Shown here: positions 48,859 to 58,928 of the stretch, piece by piece | How the letters are laid out: each line of letters starts with the position of its first letter | Position numbering within the stretch: the first letter of the stretch is position 1 | Assembly (NCBI GenBank): GCA_030407005.1 | Contig: JAUDYN010000003.1 | Location: forward strand, 4,030,001 to 4,094,000 | Length of the DNA: 64,000 bases | Source of the DNA: Desarmillaria ectypa | Taxonomy: Eukaryota > Basidiomycota > Agaricomycetes > Agaricales > Physalacriaceae | Direction: 5' to 3' | Made by a program: the position numbers and the translations under genes | Notes under the pieces: generated by a model | Database searches by the model: none | Told to the model about the DNA's origin: nothing | The model's input: the letters and a program-made list of their open reading frames with translations, nothing else

Positions 48859-49562
48859 TCAGTGGACATGGGCGCTTCCAAGACCATGAGTACCAAACCT
48901 CCCAAACAATATCTCGCCCACTCCCATGCCAATAATGATGGCGAGAATGAATCCCACCTGGAAGGTCCTGGAAAACCGGGATCAGAAAATTGCACACAGA
49001 CGTCAAAGAGAAAACACCGACATGGCAGCCAACATGAATGTGAAGGACAAAGCAGACTGCAGCGTATGCATGGCACCCCTTGCCAGATCGTTCCTAAGAA
49101 CAGACGGCGGCGCAGAACGCAGTACAACAGACTTGAGAGCACTCGACTCAGACTTGAGCGTCTCGATTTCCGAAGAGGAGTCGCGATTCTTCTTTGCATG
49201 AAGTATTTGAGCCCTGGCAAGTTTCGTTAGCCTACGTGATTGAGGACAGATTATCACAGAAACCTTTTCGCCCAATGTCCTTCCATGACTCTCCTCATCG
49301 CCGCAAGCCAGCGGTCGATCAACGACAGCATGAAAAGTCCAATACAGGCTCCAATCATTGCACCAACACTCTTTGGGACCCAGCCCTGGAACAACAGGAT
49401 ATCTCCCGTCGTGAAATGCAGGTACGGCACCATCATACCCGACATGAGCGTCGTGCTTCCTTGAGAATCCATCCCTGTCATGGAATCCATGCCAGACGAA
49501 GAATGCGCCAGAACAACCGGGAGCAAGAGCATCAGGAGGGCGAGCATCTTGAACGACATCAT
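48859..49562 (-). CDS. CTR-family high-affinity copper transporter
   Basis: Three exons (49264-49562, 49018-49213, 48859-48957) give 197 residues. An N-terminal hydrophobic segment is followed by a Met-rich extracellular part (SGMDSMTGMDSQ, LMSGMM), then YLHFTTGDILLFQGW leading into helix 1 (VGAMIGACIGLFMLSLI). A charged cytosolic loop follows. Helix 2 has the MxxxM copper-selectivity motif (MLAAM), and helix 3 has GxxxG (GMGVG in VGFILAIIIGMGVGEILFG). CTR proteins form trimers that pass Cu(I) into the cell. The 3' splice site of the last intron is ambiguous: the acceptor at 48957 keeps frame but drops the usual TFQ residues, whereas the one at 48967 restores TFQ only with a frame change. The gene sits directly upstream of the FRE gene on the same strand. 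Confidence 0.88.
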
Positions 49563-51286
49563 GGACTAATGGATAATGGGATCAAGTCGAAATTCAGGAC
49601 TTGCTCAGGTGCATACAAACACACGCAAACACACCGGTTCCGGTGGTACAAAACACGCGGAAAAATTCAAGTCCAAAAAAGACGCTGCATTCAACCCTTG
49701 GTACTGAGTCCTCTGTAGTCGATAATAATCCAGACGCATCGTATCTGAATACGACGAACGACAGACGACAGACAGAGGTCGATAACCAAATCGTAGGGGC
49801 TGCTGGACAACAGGATTCCCGAGTCATTCTCCGAGTAACAAACAAATGAAACAAGCTAGCGGATCTCCATGTACCTGGCGTCGTTACTAGTGGAGCTCCT
49901 TTTGTTGGTCACGGGGTGACGGCTGACGAGAGTGAGATGACGAGAGTCCGGAGGGTAGGAGACCGAATCAGCGACGGCCAGCATGAGGTGCCCCCATCGA
50001 TCCAAGTAGACATGCGACCATCTGAACTAGATCTATGATGCTTACATTAAGCGTGATAGGCGACAAGGAGAAGATACACCACGCACCTGAGATAGCTGGG
50101 AAGGGTCACCAGGTAAATGTGCTTCCTCATCATGGGATTAGGACCTCGGACAACGAACCGCCCAAAAGACATTCTGGTCGACTTGGCACGATATCGCAAG
50201 ACGCAAACGGAGGACGATAAGACCAATGCAGTCACAGAATACAGGCAGGAACGGACTTGCTACCCATGGCGAGGAGGAAAAGTTGCAGAGGCAAGTTGCG
50301 ACGGTCGGAGTGAGGATGATGGTTGAAAGAAGGAAAGCAAGCCCAGCGGAGCCCACGAGCCCTTTTTGCGGTGGCGTGGGAGTTCGATCATGAGCCTTTT
50401 GTTTTATTGGCTGGACATCACGTGGATCCAAGAAGGTTTTTCCGACTTCCTAGTCCTCTGCTACTTCACCAACTGCTCGCCGCTCGTTTACTTTGGTCTT
50501 CTTTAGATATGGGAGTGAAGGTGAGGAAGGACAAGGACCAGCAAGTATCTCATTTCTCATACATGTCATTATCGAATCATATTGCATCATTATTAGTATC
50601 ATTATAAGTTGCGAAGATTTTCCATCCTCAGCAAAGATTACAGTATTTTCATGGAATAGTTTAACCATATCCGAGATGAATACGTCGTACATCTATCAAT
50701 GTATAGTCTACCATCTCCTCAGCTTTGCTGATAATTCCAATTAACGTATGAGAACAGCTGTGAAACGCGTAACCTGCTTTCCAATGGCACAGGCTTCATT
50801 TCTCCCTCCCCATTACAAGCCCACATTCATCTCCGACAAAGCACCGATCGGTTAACAGTGCATGCAACTGAAAACTGTCTTCTCCCAGTTCAGTTTTCCG
50901 ATAGGGAGATGCCTCGTCTATCTTTGAGCCGAAATGGTAGAATCCGAACGTAGGGCCGCATGAGACTTGGACAGACCCGTAATGAAAATCGAGCGTATGC
51001 AGAGCACATAGTGTGTATGGGGGACAAGAGGGAGACTACAGTCATTTATCACTCTGGAGCCGTGACAAGTTCGTGCTAAGCGCTCGGTCGGGTGTATAAC
51101 GCTAGACTGCTATAAGATCCAGTCGTGACCATGAAAGACAGGAAGGTGTAAATGAGGACGATTTGCGGTGGCTATAAATATGGAGGGATGATTCAACGGT
51201 ATCCGGGCCGATATACCTAAATTGCAACCACTTTTGGCAACAAAATAAGCGCCGTTTCACGTTAGATTGTAATCTCAGGGTACCCT
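49563..51286. other. Intergenic stretch, no supported gene
   Basis: A minus-strand frame at 50138-50431 has a hydrophobic stretch but no family match and no clean exons. The CTR promoter must lie at the left end. Nothing else recognised. Confidence 0.4.
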
Positions 51287-51660
51287 TCATGACGCCAATG
51301 GAGCTAGCTATACACTCGAGCTCACCACGGATTGGCGGTGGAATACTGACCACGGTTCAGCGGGTACGCCATGTTTTCTTTCTGGAAGGCTTATGACTTT
51401 CTCGTCGACGTCAATTATTGCCTACCGACCCCAAGCTCTTAGGGCAATCCTACCCTCCAAGTTGACTCTTCGACTTGCAACACGTCTGATCACTTTGAGG
51501 ATCTGATACTTATCAGCAATACCAACCTGGTCGGTGAGCTTATTTGATTTAACGAACGTTGAGTATGCCGATCGGTTCTTTACGAGTGGTGTTTTGGGTG
51601 AGAGCTCATCTTCCTCTTCTGTTGGCCTGTGTGCTGAGCTTGAACGGTATCTGCATCTTT
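51287..51660 (+). pseudogene. Eroded 3' part of a GH16 gene (second copy)
   Basis: Near-identical to 40850-41400 in pieces: GACGCCAATGGAGCTAGCTA, CTACCGACCCCAAGCTCTT and CACGTCTGATCACTTT all recur. Internal deletions remove about 110 bp of exon 6 (joined at TTGGG) and the last acceptor site, and frameshifts are present, so nothing can be translated. The catalytic motif region is not included. It continues directly into the membrane-protein relic, with about 1.8 kb of the source lost between them. Confidence 0.85.
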
Positions 51661-51674
51661 AAGAAACAACAGGA

Positions 51675-52296
51675 CGCTTTTATCGCTAATAGCGGCGCCT
51701 GATAACGCTTCTCTGTATTTAAATGACGTCGTTCGCATTGGAGTACGGGTAGTGCGCAAGTGAGCCGTGTTATCACCGATCGTCGCGGGTCCTCTGGACG
51801 AGTCTGTCCCAAGGCAACTCTAGCCACAATGAGCGTCGGAGCAATTCCCTTTAAGCGCATCAACTTTGGGAAGCAAGCAAAGAGACGAAATGAACCTACG
51901 GTGACAGATGAATATAAATTAGACCTAGGCCCCCTAGTAGGGGCCTCGGTGGTGAGCATGGGATAGAGAATTAGCGCGGTGCAGATGATCGTTGTGCTAA
52001 GGGTCATAGAGTAGTATGCTATGGCCCAGTTGGTGCCGCTAACAATGTCCTGGAATGGAGACTTGTGCAAGCGATACGTTCAGGGCTAAACAAGGAATAG
52101 ACTGATACTCACAAATTTTTATCAGGGCATCGATAAAAATGAAGGTATACATCCCTATGGCCCACGAGTGAGGTAGGCGTAATCACAAAAATAAATCGAG
52201 CCTACCATGAGTAAAAGACTCGACGAATGTCGCGTTAAGATACCCATCGCAGACCCTGTGTATGAATTCTGAAGGCAGTCCGTCAGTATCCGACAT
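51675..52296 (-). pseudogene. Eroded copy of the multi-pass membrane protein gene
   Basis: Matches 43236-43752 and then 44229-44466. It keeps exon 1 (MSDTDGLPSEFIHRVCDGYL) and helix pieces TNWAIAYYSMTLSTTIICTA and GIAPTLIVARVALGQTR. Lost are the central exons (43753-44228) and the segment with ESSALYALTLILFLVYLV (43483-43605). The remaining frame joins SNLY directly to SVTVG. It is a deletion derivative, not a working gene. Confidence 0.85.
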
Positions 52297-52909
52297 GGAC
52301 GATGGATAGTGACACTAAACAGGCTGAGGGCGAGAATATACGTATTTCGCTTACACAAGAAATAGAGAGTATCTCGGGAAGACTATAGTTTCTATACAGC
52401 TGTTTCAAGAACGTGACCGTAACTGGATGATGGGTCCCTCAAGACCGTCATTTTTTTCCGAGGGCTTGCATTAGAAGCGAAGTCTCTGAATCCTTGGCAT
52501 AAGCTGGATTCGGTCACGGCCGGGACTAAATTTCCTACGAGGGCGGCATTGGGAGGATATAAAGCACTGGAATACAATTTTTGAGGGTTCAATACGAGCA
52601 AGTCGAAAGACAAGGAAACCAACTATCATTTCCGATAATGCCGGTAGAGAATATCAAAGTCCGGATGACGATCGGCCTCTCGGCACGCATTGGTGATCTT
52701 TACTTACCATCATTATCAGGTCTACGGCTCGACCAACTGTCACAGTGAGTTGATCCCGGTCACTCTCTTGTAGAACTTTTTTTACTAAAAATTTTTCTTC
52801 AGGAACCATATAACACTCGGTCGGCAGCAGCTTGCGAAGCATCACGAAGGATAATCGGTCGTCTGCTGTGACAATCCTTGCTTATTTGCGACTCGACGTG
52901 AGGAGAATT
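52297..52909. other. Non-coding stretch between two duplicated blocks
   Basis: The left part is weakly similar to 44467-44640 and may be faded flank of the membrane-protein copy. Nothing else recognised. Confidence 0.35.
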
Positions 52910-53502
52910 TCGACTCTTTGCCGACCAATACCAGGTACGGGATAGGACGGAATCAGTGTCAAAGCTAGGCAGCCAAGATGGTCATAAAGGTCAGCACATT
53001 TTGCGTGAACATATATACATATCTGAGTGCAAGATGAAACTCCCAGTGGTGACCTTTCAGACACAATATCGATAACGAAGGAGTCAGAATCAGAGGTGGT
53101 GCAGGAGAGACGTTAGCTGAAAACACCACCAAGGACGGAAATTTCAAGGTTATATAACGAAGTCAGCGCTCATCTGTCTGTTCGACATAGCAGTGTCGTA
53201 CCCTATCATATGCTTTCCCGGTAACCAGTTTCTTCCTTCGACCGAAAACTCATTCGTCTGCCTTTCCAATGACGCGGTATCGTCTACTGGAACGATGCTG
53301 CCTGCCTAGCAAGCACTGACTCCGTCACATGACTCACCAGTGCTTTCTCTTCGTCTACATATACGGTCCTATCGCTATGTATTCCAAGCGGCATATCATG
53401 GTCATCCCCCGCCAATTTCTAACGCCGCGCCCTAGCCCACAATTTTTGGATTCTCAGTACCAAGAACATGTTTGGATATGTATTTTTATCCAGCACTTGT
53501 TC

Positions 53503-53538
53503 TGACCCTAACCCTACATTTCCTGGGGTTAAGGGTCA
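53503..53538. repeat. Telomere-like palindrome of copy B, 3' side of the gene
   Basis: TGACCCTAACCC pairs with GGGTTAAGGGTCA. It is the complement of the palindrome at 24620-24657, conserved almost base for base. Confidence 0.6.
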
Positions 53539-53755
53539 CTGAAGCTGAGCATCGCTGTTCTCGACGTCTACGGTCACCACCCTTTCATGTGCGGGCACTC
53601 ACACACGAAGCCATGTCAAAGGCAGCTCTTCCAGAGGTAGTCCGTCGTCTTTGTCTGTTGAGCGTACCTGATACATGTTTGTAGTGCGTGCGGTCGAGCC
53701 TGCAGCTACATTGAATAAATATCCTGACACTTGCATAGACAGCATCTGCGCGCCC

Positions 53756-54511
53756 TTACGCGACGAGCAGTTCCCAAGTGTCGCCTTCAATGGCGCAGAG
53801 ACCCATAAACCGTGTTTTTCCCTTCAAATACACTAGCCTCTGCTGGTGAACAATCCTTCGCTCCAAACAGCCCGACGTGCTACGAAAGCTGGTAGAAGGC
53901 GCATCATCTTGATTTTCGAGGAGCGAAGACGAAAACGATCCCATGGGGTCGCGTATGTGCAGAGCATGCCATAGTGTCTCGACAACATCAGCGACCGTGA
54001 CCCACTCTCGGTTGGCCGACCTCTGAATGACCACTGGCCATGGAAGCCTTGGGTGGACGATAGCCAGTGAGGGAAGAGGCGGGTTGGTCGCTACCTCGCT
54101 CACGCATCCCTCGTGACCAAGAACACGTACCCTCGACAGGCTGTGAGCAAAGTCGAGCACCATCATCATTTCTCGACGACTCGGTCGTAACAGTGGATGT
54201 ACCACTATCGGGCCATCGTTCTCTGTTTGGGATGGCAGTGGGATGTGGCGATGATGCGGTTTAACAAGGGCGGGCGGCGAGGACGGTGCGATATATTCGC
54301 GTACAGATCCCGAATATGACGCGTCGGGACTGGGTATACAATAGCGGTGAACGGGGACCGTCGTGGTAAACTGCGTGTTGACATAGATAGGAACAACGAG
54401 AGACGCCCTTGACGGGGTATAGAACGCCGTCGCTGGTGATGAATGCAATTCTGTCAGCTCCCTATCCTGCTGCGTTGTCACCGCTGCCACATTTTGTCGC
54501 TGGACGTGCAT
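53756..54511 (-). CDS. DUF6699-domain protein, copy B
   Basis: Intact single-exon gene of 251 residues starting MHVQRQNVAA. It is a close copy of the 23.6 kb gene with the same domain blocks: LPSLAIVHPRLPWPVVIQRS, EWVTVADVVETLWHAL and RLVYLKGKTRFMGL. By eye 16 residues differ, no gap is needed, and no stop has appeared. This suggests either recent duplication or continued selection. The upstream ATG used in copy A is ACG here, so translation must begin at MHVQ. The TATA box and the telomere-like palindromes on both sides are kept. Function of the family is unknown. Confidence 0.82.
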   Translation of the reverse strand: MHVQRQNVAAVTTQQDRELTELHSSPATAFYTPSRASLVVPIYVNTQFTTTVPVHRYCIPSPDASYSGSVREYIAPSSPPALVKPHHRHIPLPSQTENDGPIVVHPLLRPSRREMMMVLDFAHSLSRVRVLGHEGCVSEVATNPPLPSLAIVHPRLPWPVVIQRSANREWVTVADVVETLWHALHIRDPMGSFSSSLLENQDDAPSTSFRSTSGCLERRIVHQQRLVYLKGKTRFMGLCAIEGDTWELLVA

Positions 54512-54691
54512 CGTCTTCGTGCCGCCGTCATTCGTGGAACAAATAACAGAAGAAAGCTTACAGATGAATTGAGGGATTTTGGTTTGCTTGAATGAGTGCG
54601 AAGTAGGGGGGGGGAGGCGTAGAAGGGTGAGAGCAGGCGATGGTGGTGGTTTGAGGGAGAGGTGTGAGGGCCTGGGGAAGGATGGGGTTGC

Positions 54692-54699
54692 TTTATATA
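54692..54699 (-). promoter_or_regulatory. TATA box of the copy B DUF6699 gene
   Basis: TATATAAA on the minus strand, at the same place relative to the gene as in copy A. Confidence 0.6.
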
Positions 54700-54730
54700 T
54701 GGTATGTCCCCCCTCCAGACATTGGACGTG

Positions 54731-54762
54731 AACCTAAAATAACTTTCCTTAGGGTTAGGGTT
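54731..54762. repeat. Telomere-like palindrome of copy B, promoter side
   Basis: AACCTAAAATAAC on one side and TTAGGGTTAGGGTT on the other. Two perfect TTAGGG units are present here, against one imperfect unit at the matching site in copy A. Confidence 0.6.
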
Positions 54763-54935
54763 TCGTGTACATCCTGATCCATATCAGTTTTGTACCTTTC
54801 TAGAGCTTCTTGTCTGCAATTCCGACTTCCTCCTATGAAGGGTATCTCTGCTTCAAGCATCTATCATTGTTGCTTGCTATTCTCCATCCTGCTCTTGAAG
54901 CATGACAGACCACGAAGCCATCGTTGCATTACGAC

Positions 54936-55782
54936 GGTGATTCGGAGTATGATAGCAAAGACCCTCCTTCAATGTCCCATGAGCGCCTTCGTGTACCAAG
55001 CCGATACACTTTCTAGGCTGCTGTTCTGCTTTTGAGGGTACGGCATTGCTATCAACGGTGCGTTGCTCCCGGTAGTCCCATCACTGGACCGTGTACCGAA
55101 CAAGCATCTGCGGATACTTGCTCTAACCATGCGGCCCCAGTATCGGACCGGATACTCCTCTCCCAACCCCCCATGACACCGCGGCTATCCAGGAATGGTC
55201 GAATAGAGATAGGAAAAAATGGGGTTGCCTTGTGTGATCCAGTCGTTCTCATGGGTGGTGCTCTTTCCCATCAAATATTCAGCTTCCGTGCCCGAGGGGC
55301 TGTGACTGTGCGTCAATGAAGGACGCGTACCTCGTCAAGCATTGACATAATATCGATATCAAGGAGGTACACGGCATGCGTTGAAGGAGGATGGTGATAC
55401 CGCGGAAGAATTGGGTGGGCTTTGCGTTGAGCGTGAACCTCTTCGCATATATGCGTCGTCCCAAGCTGATAAATTCAATTTAGTTTTAGAAAAAAGCAGA
55501 GATGACTGGTACGTGACTTTGAAAGTTGTATGCATATAGTGTTTCTCGTTTGCTCACCTAGTATATCAATGCTGCGTCGCGGCGCCTATTCTCTGGAAGG
55601 ACGTTCTATTTTCCGGGTTTCCTCATTGTCCTGCAGCTTGGTGGTCCTACTCTTCATCGGTGTGATAGCAGGTTTGCGCGGTATTAGTCGTTATTGGTCA
55701 ATTTAGTGGAAGGATAGTTCCCTCGGCGGTTCGAAGTAATCGCGCCGCTCCACGTGATATCCTGGATGGAAACATTATGTAA
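54936..55782. other. Intergenic stretch between two duplicated blocks
   Basis: No gene recognised. Its left edge is the breakpoint of duplication copy B and its right edge is the start of the tRNA-Lys gene. Confidence 0.4.
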
Positions 55783-55880
55783 GCCCGCCTAGCTCAATCG
55801 GATAGAGCGTCAGACTCTTAAACTGTCAGGCGGCTTACGCGCACATCTGAAGGCTGTGGGTTCGACCCCCACGGTGGGCT
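55783..55880 (+). tRNA. tRNA-Lys, anticodon CTT, with intron
   Basis: A cloverleaf can be drawn: acceptor GCCCGCC with GGTGGGC, D arm GCTC...GAGC, anticodon stem TCAGA with TCTGA around loop CTCTTAA, and T arm GTGGG-TTCGACC-CCCAC. An intron of about 24 nt sits just 3' of the anticodon, as in other nuclear tRNA introns. Mature length is about 74 nt. It is the intact, fully paired member of a pair with 61475-61572. Confidence 0.9.
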
Positions 55881-56120
55881 ATTATACTCACATTTTTTGG
55901 CCCCAATCTTCACAATTCCATTTCGAGGCTTGAGAATGTGCGGAAAAAAGTCGGGCTTGGAAATTACTACAAGTTCGAAATATTGCTATTTATCGATATC
56001 GATCCACCAGAAGTGTCAATAAAATGTCCGAAGTGCCTCGTTTCCTCAATTTTGAGAATTTACTGTGGAAATTTGGTAGAATGATGGTTTGAATATCATA
56101 TCTGCATTGTGCAAGGTTTA
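55783..56120 (+). repeat. tRNA-Lys/MITE inverted duplication, copy 1
   Basis: The tRNA gene plus about 240 bp downstream recurs inverted at about 61246-61572. The shared flank includes CGAAATATTGCTATTTATCG and AAATTTGGTAGAATGATGG. Homology starts at or very near the tRNA 5' end and stops inside the MITE-like element. Confidence 0.85.
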
Positions 56121-56250
56121 AGATTTCCCAGAAGAACGTGAGCTGCGGCGGAATGGTATCAGCGTATAAGTGGTCAACTTTCTCAGGGAAGTGTCAAGTC
56201 TGATCGGTGCGCCTTTGAAAAACTCCTGATTGTTTTTTGGAGTTCTGCTC
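55991..56250 (+). mobile_element. MITE-like element, copy 3 (right end missing)
   Basis: The left end TATCGATATCGATCCACCAG and the interior (GATCGGTGCGCCTTTGAAAA) match copies 1 and 2. The right inverted repeat is absent and similarity fades after about 56250. Confidence 0.65.
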
Positions 56251-56859
56251 TTACATGCTCAATAGAAATCCCATTTAGTCCCATAGGACAACCTGTCAGC
56301 ACAGCAAAGAGTTTCTTATGTCGTCGTACTAACTGTTGTGGATGTTATAATTTTTTCCTCGGAACAATAGGATGCGTATTCTCGACGCCGTTCACTATTT
56401 ATATAATTCTTGTACGTGCGACGAACAAGCAACAAGTTGGCAACCGGCCATATTTGCCGTCCTCCGTTAGTCACCGTGTCTCTCTATGATCACTCCAGGC
56501 CCTGAAAGTCCTTATTGTAGCTGGCTCTCAATCCGATATACCCCCACCCTGTAAAAAATGTGTTAGAAGGCCCTGCAAGGCAGGTTACGCTTGTTATGAC
56601 CTCATAAGTTTCGGTGAAGATATGATCGATTTCTTATGCATTGAACATCTGTATCAGAGTCTCGAACGCCTTTACGACATTGTAGACTCGTACCGGTATC
56701 ACGATGATAAAAGATCGACAGTACATATGATCGATTCAAATAATGAAGTATTGATCCTCAAAGCTTCAGCGTAACGTTTCGACCCTGGGTATCGGCACTA
56801 GTACGTTCGCCTTTCCATCGATATCTAACCCCACAGTAAACCTGCTGACCCAATTGTAA
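56251..56859. other. Intergenic stretch, no supported gene
   Basis: No motif recognised on either strand. Confidence 0.35.
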
Positions 56860-57170
56860 CCACGAGCTGAGTGTCATTAAGGAACACGCAGAGGCTGTTG
56901 AACGGTTCTTCTGATACTCTGATATTCAGAACGACCTCGGACGCGTATATCATTGCGGCGGCGAGATGGAGCCCAAGTGATTGTGTTATGGTGGAAGAGT
57001 TGACGCCACTAAAGGGCGGGGTGAGACGGACAAGGAGGAGCTGTTCCGTTGTGAGACCTTCAGCGCGTCCGACGGATTCGTGTTCTATCCTAGAGCGGGT
57101 GTCAGACTAGACTAGAGTAAGAGACTCCAAGCAGGGACTCTGATATGCTGCATTGTTAATGGCTGCAGTA
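56860..57170 (-). pseudogene. Carboxymuconolactone-decarboxylase-like fragment
   Basis: A minus-strand frame without stops reads EHESVGRAEGLTTEQLLLVR, LTPPFSGV, LGLHLAAAMIYASEVVLNIR and VSEEPFNSLC followed by NDTQLV. An AAINNAAYQ piece just upstream is separated by a possible intron. This is the pattern of the helical CMD/AhpD-like domain in fungal proteins. The N-terminal third is not found, and the conserved end (ATV/AYN) is replaced by unrelated sequence and a stop. I take it as a decayed or heavily truncated copy. A working gene with a start I missed remains possible. Confidence 0.5.
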
Positions 57171-57692
57171 CGCAGTATCTAAATCGTTCATGAGAACAAT
57201 TTCAAGTGGCTCTCGGTGCCTCGACATATAAGCAACTCTCTCGTGAGTCTTGCCTCTGGGCTTGGGCTTACAGAACACCGTCGAGGTCAAGCAGTACGCC
57301 GTTGGTACGTCGGGCCCCAATATAATACGGGAGATGTCCATGCACAGATAGTGGTTAGTTAAGCTGACGAGAGGTAGTCTATGCGTAAGGGATATGTGCC
57401 AGTTTCGGGGAAGATCGTGCCGGGGTATTGTTATCTCTCTTTCCGAGAGGCAGAGTCAGCAGAGAGGGGACGCAGGCAATGCTTTGACTTCGCTTGCGCC
57501 AAGCCATATGCGCATTTAGATTTATGTCCAAAATACTGCTGACACGCTGCTGCCCAACGGTGCATGAGGCTGAATTACCAGATAGCCATTCAGATATATA
57601 CCCGACCGTTCAGTTCGTGGGACGTATGCGATCCCGTGTGTAAGGTACTCATGATCTCACAAGAATCGGAAAACTCGGTATTAGTACCTGTA
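57171..57692. other. Short non-coding stretch
   Basis: May hide further remains of the CMD-like gene, but no frame is convincing. Confidence 0.35.
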
Positions 57693-58928
57693 TTACACGC
57701 GTTTGAAGACATACAAAGAGTTAATCTCCCAGTATGCTTCCTTGAATTTATCAGGATTGTTATCAACGACTAGAAGCGGTTAGCGAAGACAAAATGAATG
57801 AAAACGACTTGACGTACAATTTACACAGGTGGAATTGCCACAACCGGAAGAAGCAAATACATTGCCTGCCCAGTCACCCTATGGGAATCAATTTAAATTC
57901 AAGGATGAGCTCATAATGAGATGACGCACGCAGAAAGTAAGATTAATCACAATCTTGTGACTATCAAAATGAGTCGAGTAGTCGCAGTCCTTTACAGGGA
58001 AAGTCGCGTCTGGTTCGCCCCAACCTTCTGTTCCGAAGCCGATATGCTTAAAGATAAATGGATATCGGACCTCAATTGGGACCCGCCAACTATTCCTAGG
58101 CCAAAACCAGACCTGGATGCCGGTTTCCTTGGTTCTGCGCATCGCGTACCATCCACCGCCGATGCTGTTCAATGAAGAACCGTAAGAGCCGCGTTGAGTA
58201 AAGGAGGATCCGCAGCCCTGGTTGTAGTTGATGTTTGTGTCGCAGTTGGTTGACTGAGTTTGCCTTGGATGTCGTTCGTGAGCCGGGACAACGTAAATTA
58301 TGCAGGGGACCTACCCGCTCTGTAAACGCTCTTCAGGCATGGTGCAATTGGGCGTTGTGTGGAGAGAAGCGAGGTTGTTTGTATTGAGATTAACGCCTTC
58401 TATGATCTACATAACTGATGATGAGCAACTTAGGAGAATGGAATAGGGGGAACAGTATATTTACATCTATTTCACCGCCCTGAGGCCAAGGGCTTGACTG
58501 ACTGAATGACCAAAAGGCCGGCCACGTCGCACAACCAGCAGGCATGTGTTCGACGTCTAAAATGACGACAGATTGATCGTAGGCGGAGAATGATTCAATG
58601 CGAACGCTGTCCCTGCCACGAGAATCGCTGGCAGAAACGACGTTGTGGGCGTCGGCGCGCATAAAAAACTTGGAATTATCGGCTGAAGCTGTGTGTGGTT
58701 GAACAACTGGGCCTACGAAGGTAGATAATAGACGATACCATAAGAGAGATTGGTGGCTATAGCCGTGTGCTTGTCGATGTAGTTGACGCGACCGTGAGTA
58801 GGATCGTCAAAGGTTTTCCAGTCAAAGCCAGAAAAGAAATCTGAGCCTATGAACCTGTCTTGCAAAGTAAACCAAGCAGGGTGAGCTTGCGCAGAGACGA
58901 AAAGAGCAGCGAAGAGCAAGGAATACAT
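57693..58928 (-). CDS. GH16 family beta-glucanase, secreted (second gene)
   Basis: Six exons (58739-58928, 58465-58688, 58315-58406, 57930-58263, 57818-57878, 57693-57769) give 325 residues with all phases fitting. The signal peptide is MYSLLFAALFVSAQA. Conserved pieces are FFSGFDWKTFDDPTHGRVNY, HMPAGCATWPAFWSF, the catalytic GEIDIIEGVN, INYNQGCGSSF, TGIQVWFWPRNS, GDWAGNVFASSGCGNSTC and the C-terminal AYWEINSLYVF. Both catalytic Glu residues are present. It is only distantly related to the 40 kb GH16 gene; introns and loop lengths differ. An intron interrupts the catalytic motif itself, between GEID and IIEG. The last Cys-rich part suggests disulphides. Likely an extracellular or wall beta-glucan hydrolase; the exact linkage is not predictable from sequence alone. 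Confidence 0.9.

Larger units (their letters stand above)
52910..54935 (-). repeat. Inverted segmental duplication, copy B
   Basis: Reverse-complement partner of 23207-26000. The right boundary lies next to CCACGAAGCCATC, the complement of the left boundary of copy A. High identity covers 53460-54935; lower identity covers 52910-53260, with about 0.75 kb missing relative to copy A. The sequence outside the right boundary is unrelated to that beside copy A. Confidence 0.85.

Noticed and set aside
50138..50431. 97-codon minus-strand frame upstream of the CTR gene, considered as a second transporter
   Set aside because: One hydrophobic stretch but no Met motifs, no MxxxM or GxxxG, and no consistent exons.
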